A stretch of 64,000 nucleotides of DNA from Hippophae tibetana (lineage: Eukaryota > Streptophyta > Magnoliopsida > Rosales > Elaeagnaceae), in contig CM072801.1 of NCBI GenBank assembly GCA_037013495.1, positions 16,979,501 through 17,043,500 of the forward strand, written 5' to 3'. The notes below the pieces were generated by a model. That model saw only the letters and a program-made list of their open reading frames with translations, was not told the origin of the DNA and did no database searches. Shown in pieces: positions 61,629-64,000 of the stretch. Position 1 is the stretch's first letter. Every line of letters begins with the position of its first letter. The position numbers were made by a program, and so were the translations under genes.

Positions 61629-64000
61629 TGTAGCCGAAGATTAATCTCTCAGGAAAATCGTTAACCTTAACCCTAGTATAACTGTGAAATTCACTCTTTT
61701 ACCACATCTACAAACTACAAGCTTTCGATTCAACTTCCAAATGCAGACGGCTTCATACTTCAACGACAAACAACTCCGAAACCCTAACCAAAACTCTGGT
61801 TGCTAATTTCGCCGAACAAAATTCAAATTGTTGAGAGCAAAAATTGCAAAACATTTGGGGGTAAAGAAATGCTGAGGAAATATGGATTGAGGAAGGTATT
61901 TTTGACCCTTAATGCTTATATCATTATTACTAATTTTGCATCCGTGCAACGCACGGGTTGTTGTTCAATGCAATTTATGAAATGGAAAAGTAATTGAAAT
62001 ACTAATTATTAATAAATAAGTAAAAAAGAGCAGACGGTTTTAATTTTTATTAAGCTACAACAGAAATAAAAGCCGGACGGAGCCAAATCGGTTCCTCTTA
62101 AACATTATAATAATTTAAATGTAAAAAGAAAATAATATTGATTTAAAATTAAAAATAAAAATAAAATATATTATTCTAATTTTTTATTAAAGTTTTAAAA
62201 TGAAATAAAAATACACTGTATTTTATTATAATATTCTATGTTTAGTGAAACTAAAATAATCATGTAATTATAATTTTCTTTTTTATAAACTACTTTATTG
62301 ATAAAAAAATTATATATATTTTCTCAACTAAAGTATGGTACTTTAAAAATTGACTAAATAAATTGTTTATCAAAAAAATATGTATTTGAAAATATTATAA
62401 AACATTATTGGCACATATTTTTTTTTTTGATGAATCAAATATATTAAAATTATTTAATTACTAATAAAATATATTTCACAATTTCCAAGAGAGCTTAATA
62501 AATATAAAATATTTTAATATTTATCTTATTCCTATTCTTACGTTTCTTTCAACTTTATAAAATAAAAAAAATTAAGATAATTTTGATCAAAACAATCCTA
62601 TATAATGTACATCCAACAATGATTTCTAATTAATTTGGATACAAACCAATACAGTAATAAGTTAAATTTATTCCCATTTCATATTTAATTTTAACTAACC
62701 AAATATCATCTTATTAATTGAACTTTTTAAATATAATTATTATTATTTGTATTGTTATTTTAAGTTTCTTATTATCTCTACCATACTTGTAAAAAAAGAC
62801 CACCTTAATTTACATTGGTACACATAATTAGCTTCCTTTACATAAAGAAAAGTGAGTAGTATAAATTCTTGGCACCATTAAACAATTTTCATCTTGAAAT
62901 TCAGGAGGATCAATCTTTGTTGGCTGTTTGTCAGCAATGACCTTCATTAATATAAAAAAAAATTATTGTTATATATATAAAAAGGATAGTTGAGTTTTTT
63001 TTAATAAAATATTATATGAGTAAATTTAAATTTTATCTATAATAATAAAATTAAGGAATCATATTATTATCTGAATCACAATCAATCTTATAAAATGATA
63101 AGCCTTTTTATTTTATTTTTTGTTTAACATATTAAATATACATCAATCATACGTTTCGAAAATAGTTTCATCAAAAGAAATGGATTTTTTTTTCTGTGTT
63201 ATATATATATAATACTTGTTAAAAGTAGAGTATTATTGTAAAGTGCTGATCAACTAATATTTTAGATTATATTATTTATCATTAATATGATTTTAAAATA
63301 GTATAATGAGCCCTACTAAAAGCTTGTATAATCATTTTCAAGTAATTAAAAAAAAAACTCTAGAACTGAGCGGCTTAGCAAATAAGGATAAGAATAATGG
63401 GGCAACCTTCTGAGTTGGAAATAACTTGGAATGCGCTGTCTGGTTTGTTTTGTTTGGTGATACAACATGGACTTCACAAATACATAATACAAAATGTTCT
63501 CTTTATTATCATCGTTTATTAATTCTTAATGTTCTTTTTAATTAATTTGTTTCCACCATGTAACACGTCTTACGTGTTTGAACTTTAAAACTAAACTTAT
63601 CTTACCCTTTTCAATAAATAAATATACATTAATTAACTACTTAAATGCCCGTATATTTATTGAATTAAAATTTTAATAATATTTTCTATATAATTTTTTA
63701 TTTTAATTATATAAAAAATAAAAAAATAAAATTATATTTGAACTACATTCAATTAATTTCAATGTCACCATGTTAGTTATTATAAAATTAAGAGTAAATA
63801 AAAAAAATAAAAAATAAACACCACAAGTTCAAATATAAGAAAAAATTATAAGTAATAATATAAAATAAAATTTATTGTTAAATGTTAATAAACATCGACA
63901 TTTTTTAAAATATTATTTATTTGAATCAAACTTTCATAAGGAACAAAACAAATTATAAATAAGCAACTGGCGTTTTAGATATGAAAATATTTTCATATTG
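61629..64000. other. NPSN leader/promoter and AT-rich intergenic DNA
   Basis: The first 200 bases upstream of the NPSN ATG (to about 61830) are less AT-rich and probably hold the leader and core promoter; no clear TATA box is seen. Beyond 62100 the DNA is strongly AT-rich with no supported gene. A short GC hairpin lies at 61942-61956. Confidence 0.6.
61942..61956. repeat. GC-rich perfect hairpin CCGTGC-AAC-GCACGG
   Basis: A 6-bp perfect stem with a 3-base loop, standing out in AT-rich DNA about 310 bases upstream of the NPSN start. Similar CCCGTGC.....GCACGGG tips occur in dispersed repeats of many plants, so it may mark the end of an old element rather than a promoter site. Confidence 0.7.

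Noticed and set aside
1-64000. tRNA, rRNA and snoRNA genes, CRISPR arrays, bacterial-type operons
   Set aside because: I looked for tRNA T-loop boxes, rRNA words and regularly spaced repeats and found none that could be supported. The DNA is plant nuclear, so bacterial systems are not expected.

Overview
The window is nuclear DNA of a flowering plant, most likely a eudicot. The reasons are AT-rich intergenic DNA, genes split by GT-AG introns, coding exons matching plant-only families, and many LTR-retrotransposon and MITE fossils. The species cannot be named from the sequence alone.

Four host genes can be read exon by exon, each with consistent splice phases and a complete reading frame. They are a PTI1-like cytoplasmic kinase (+, 6521-10180, 355 aa); a GPK1-like, TMD-anchored receptor-like kinase (-, 11650-18125, 500 aa); a sugar-phosphate/phosphate translocator of the At3g17430/At1g48230 type (+, 49448-56272, 376 aa); and a novel plant SNARE of the NPSN11/12/13 type (-, 57260-61628, 267 aa). 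The same four families are, from memory, consecutive in Arabidopsis (At3g17410-At3g17440, with a partial duplicate at At1g48210-At1g48240), so the window looks like a conserved ancestral gene block. The genes form two tail-to-tail (convergent) pairs.

Layout. 1-3540 is intergenic DNA of higher GC that resembles plant mitochondrial non-coding DNA. 3541-10200 is the PTI1-like gene with its promoter, a 5'UTR intron and a small TRIM element in an intron. 11500-18950 is the GPK1-like gene; its introns hold a broken Ty3/gypsy fossil, MITEs and a nested MITE. 19-48.4 kb is a roughly 30 kb retroelement-rich, AT-rich expansion that splits the block in two. It holds a gag-only copia fossil, a nearly whole-length Ty1/copia fossil with clean target duplication, a probable solo LTR, a gypsy-type gag relic, a copia RNase H fragment with LTR, and a foldback element. 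48.5-61.8 kb holds the translocator and NPSN genes; the translocator's large fourth intron carries two Mutator-type MITEs. 61.8-64 kb is AT-rich intergenic DNA.

The four genes do not form a pathway. They are linked by ancestry: two signalling kinases, one endomembrane transporter and one membrane-fusion SNARE. I found no evidence of a previously undescribed biological system. The most useful observations are the conserved gene block, a likely alternative C terminus of the GPK1-like kinase, several precisely bounded transposons, and the organelle-like segment at the left edge.
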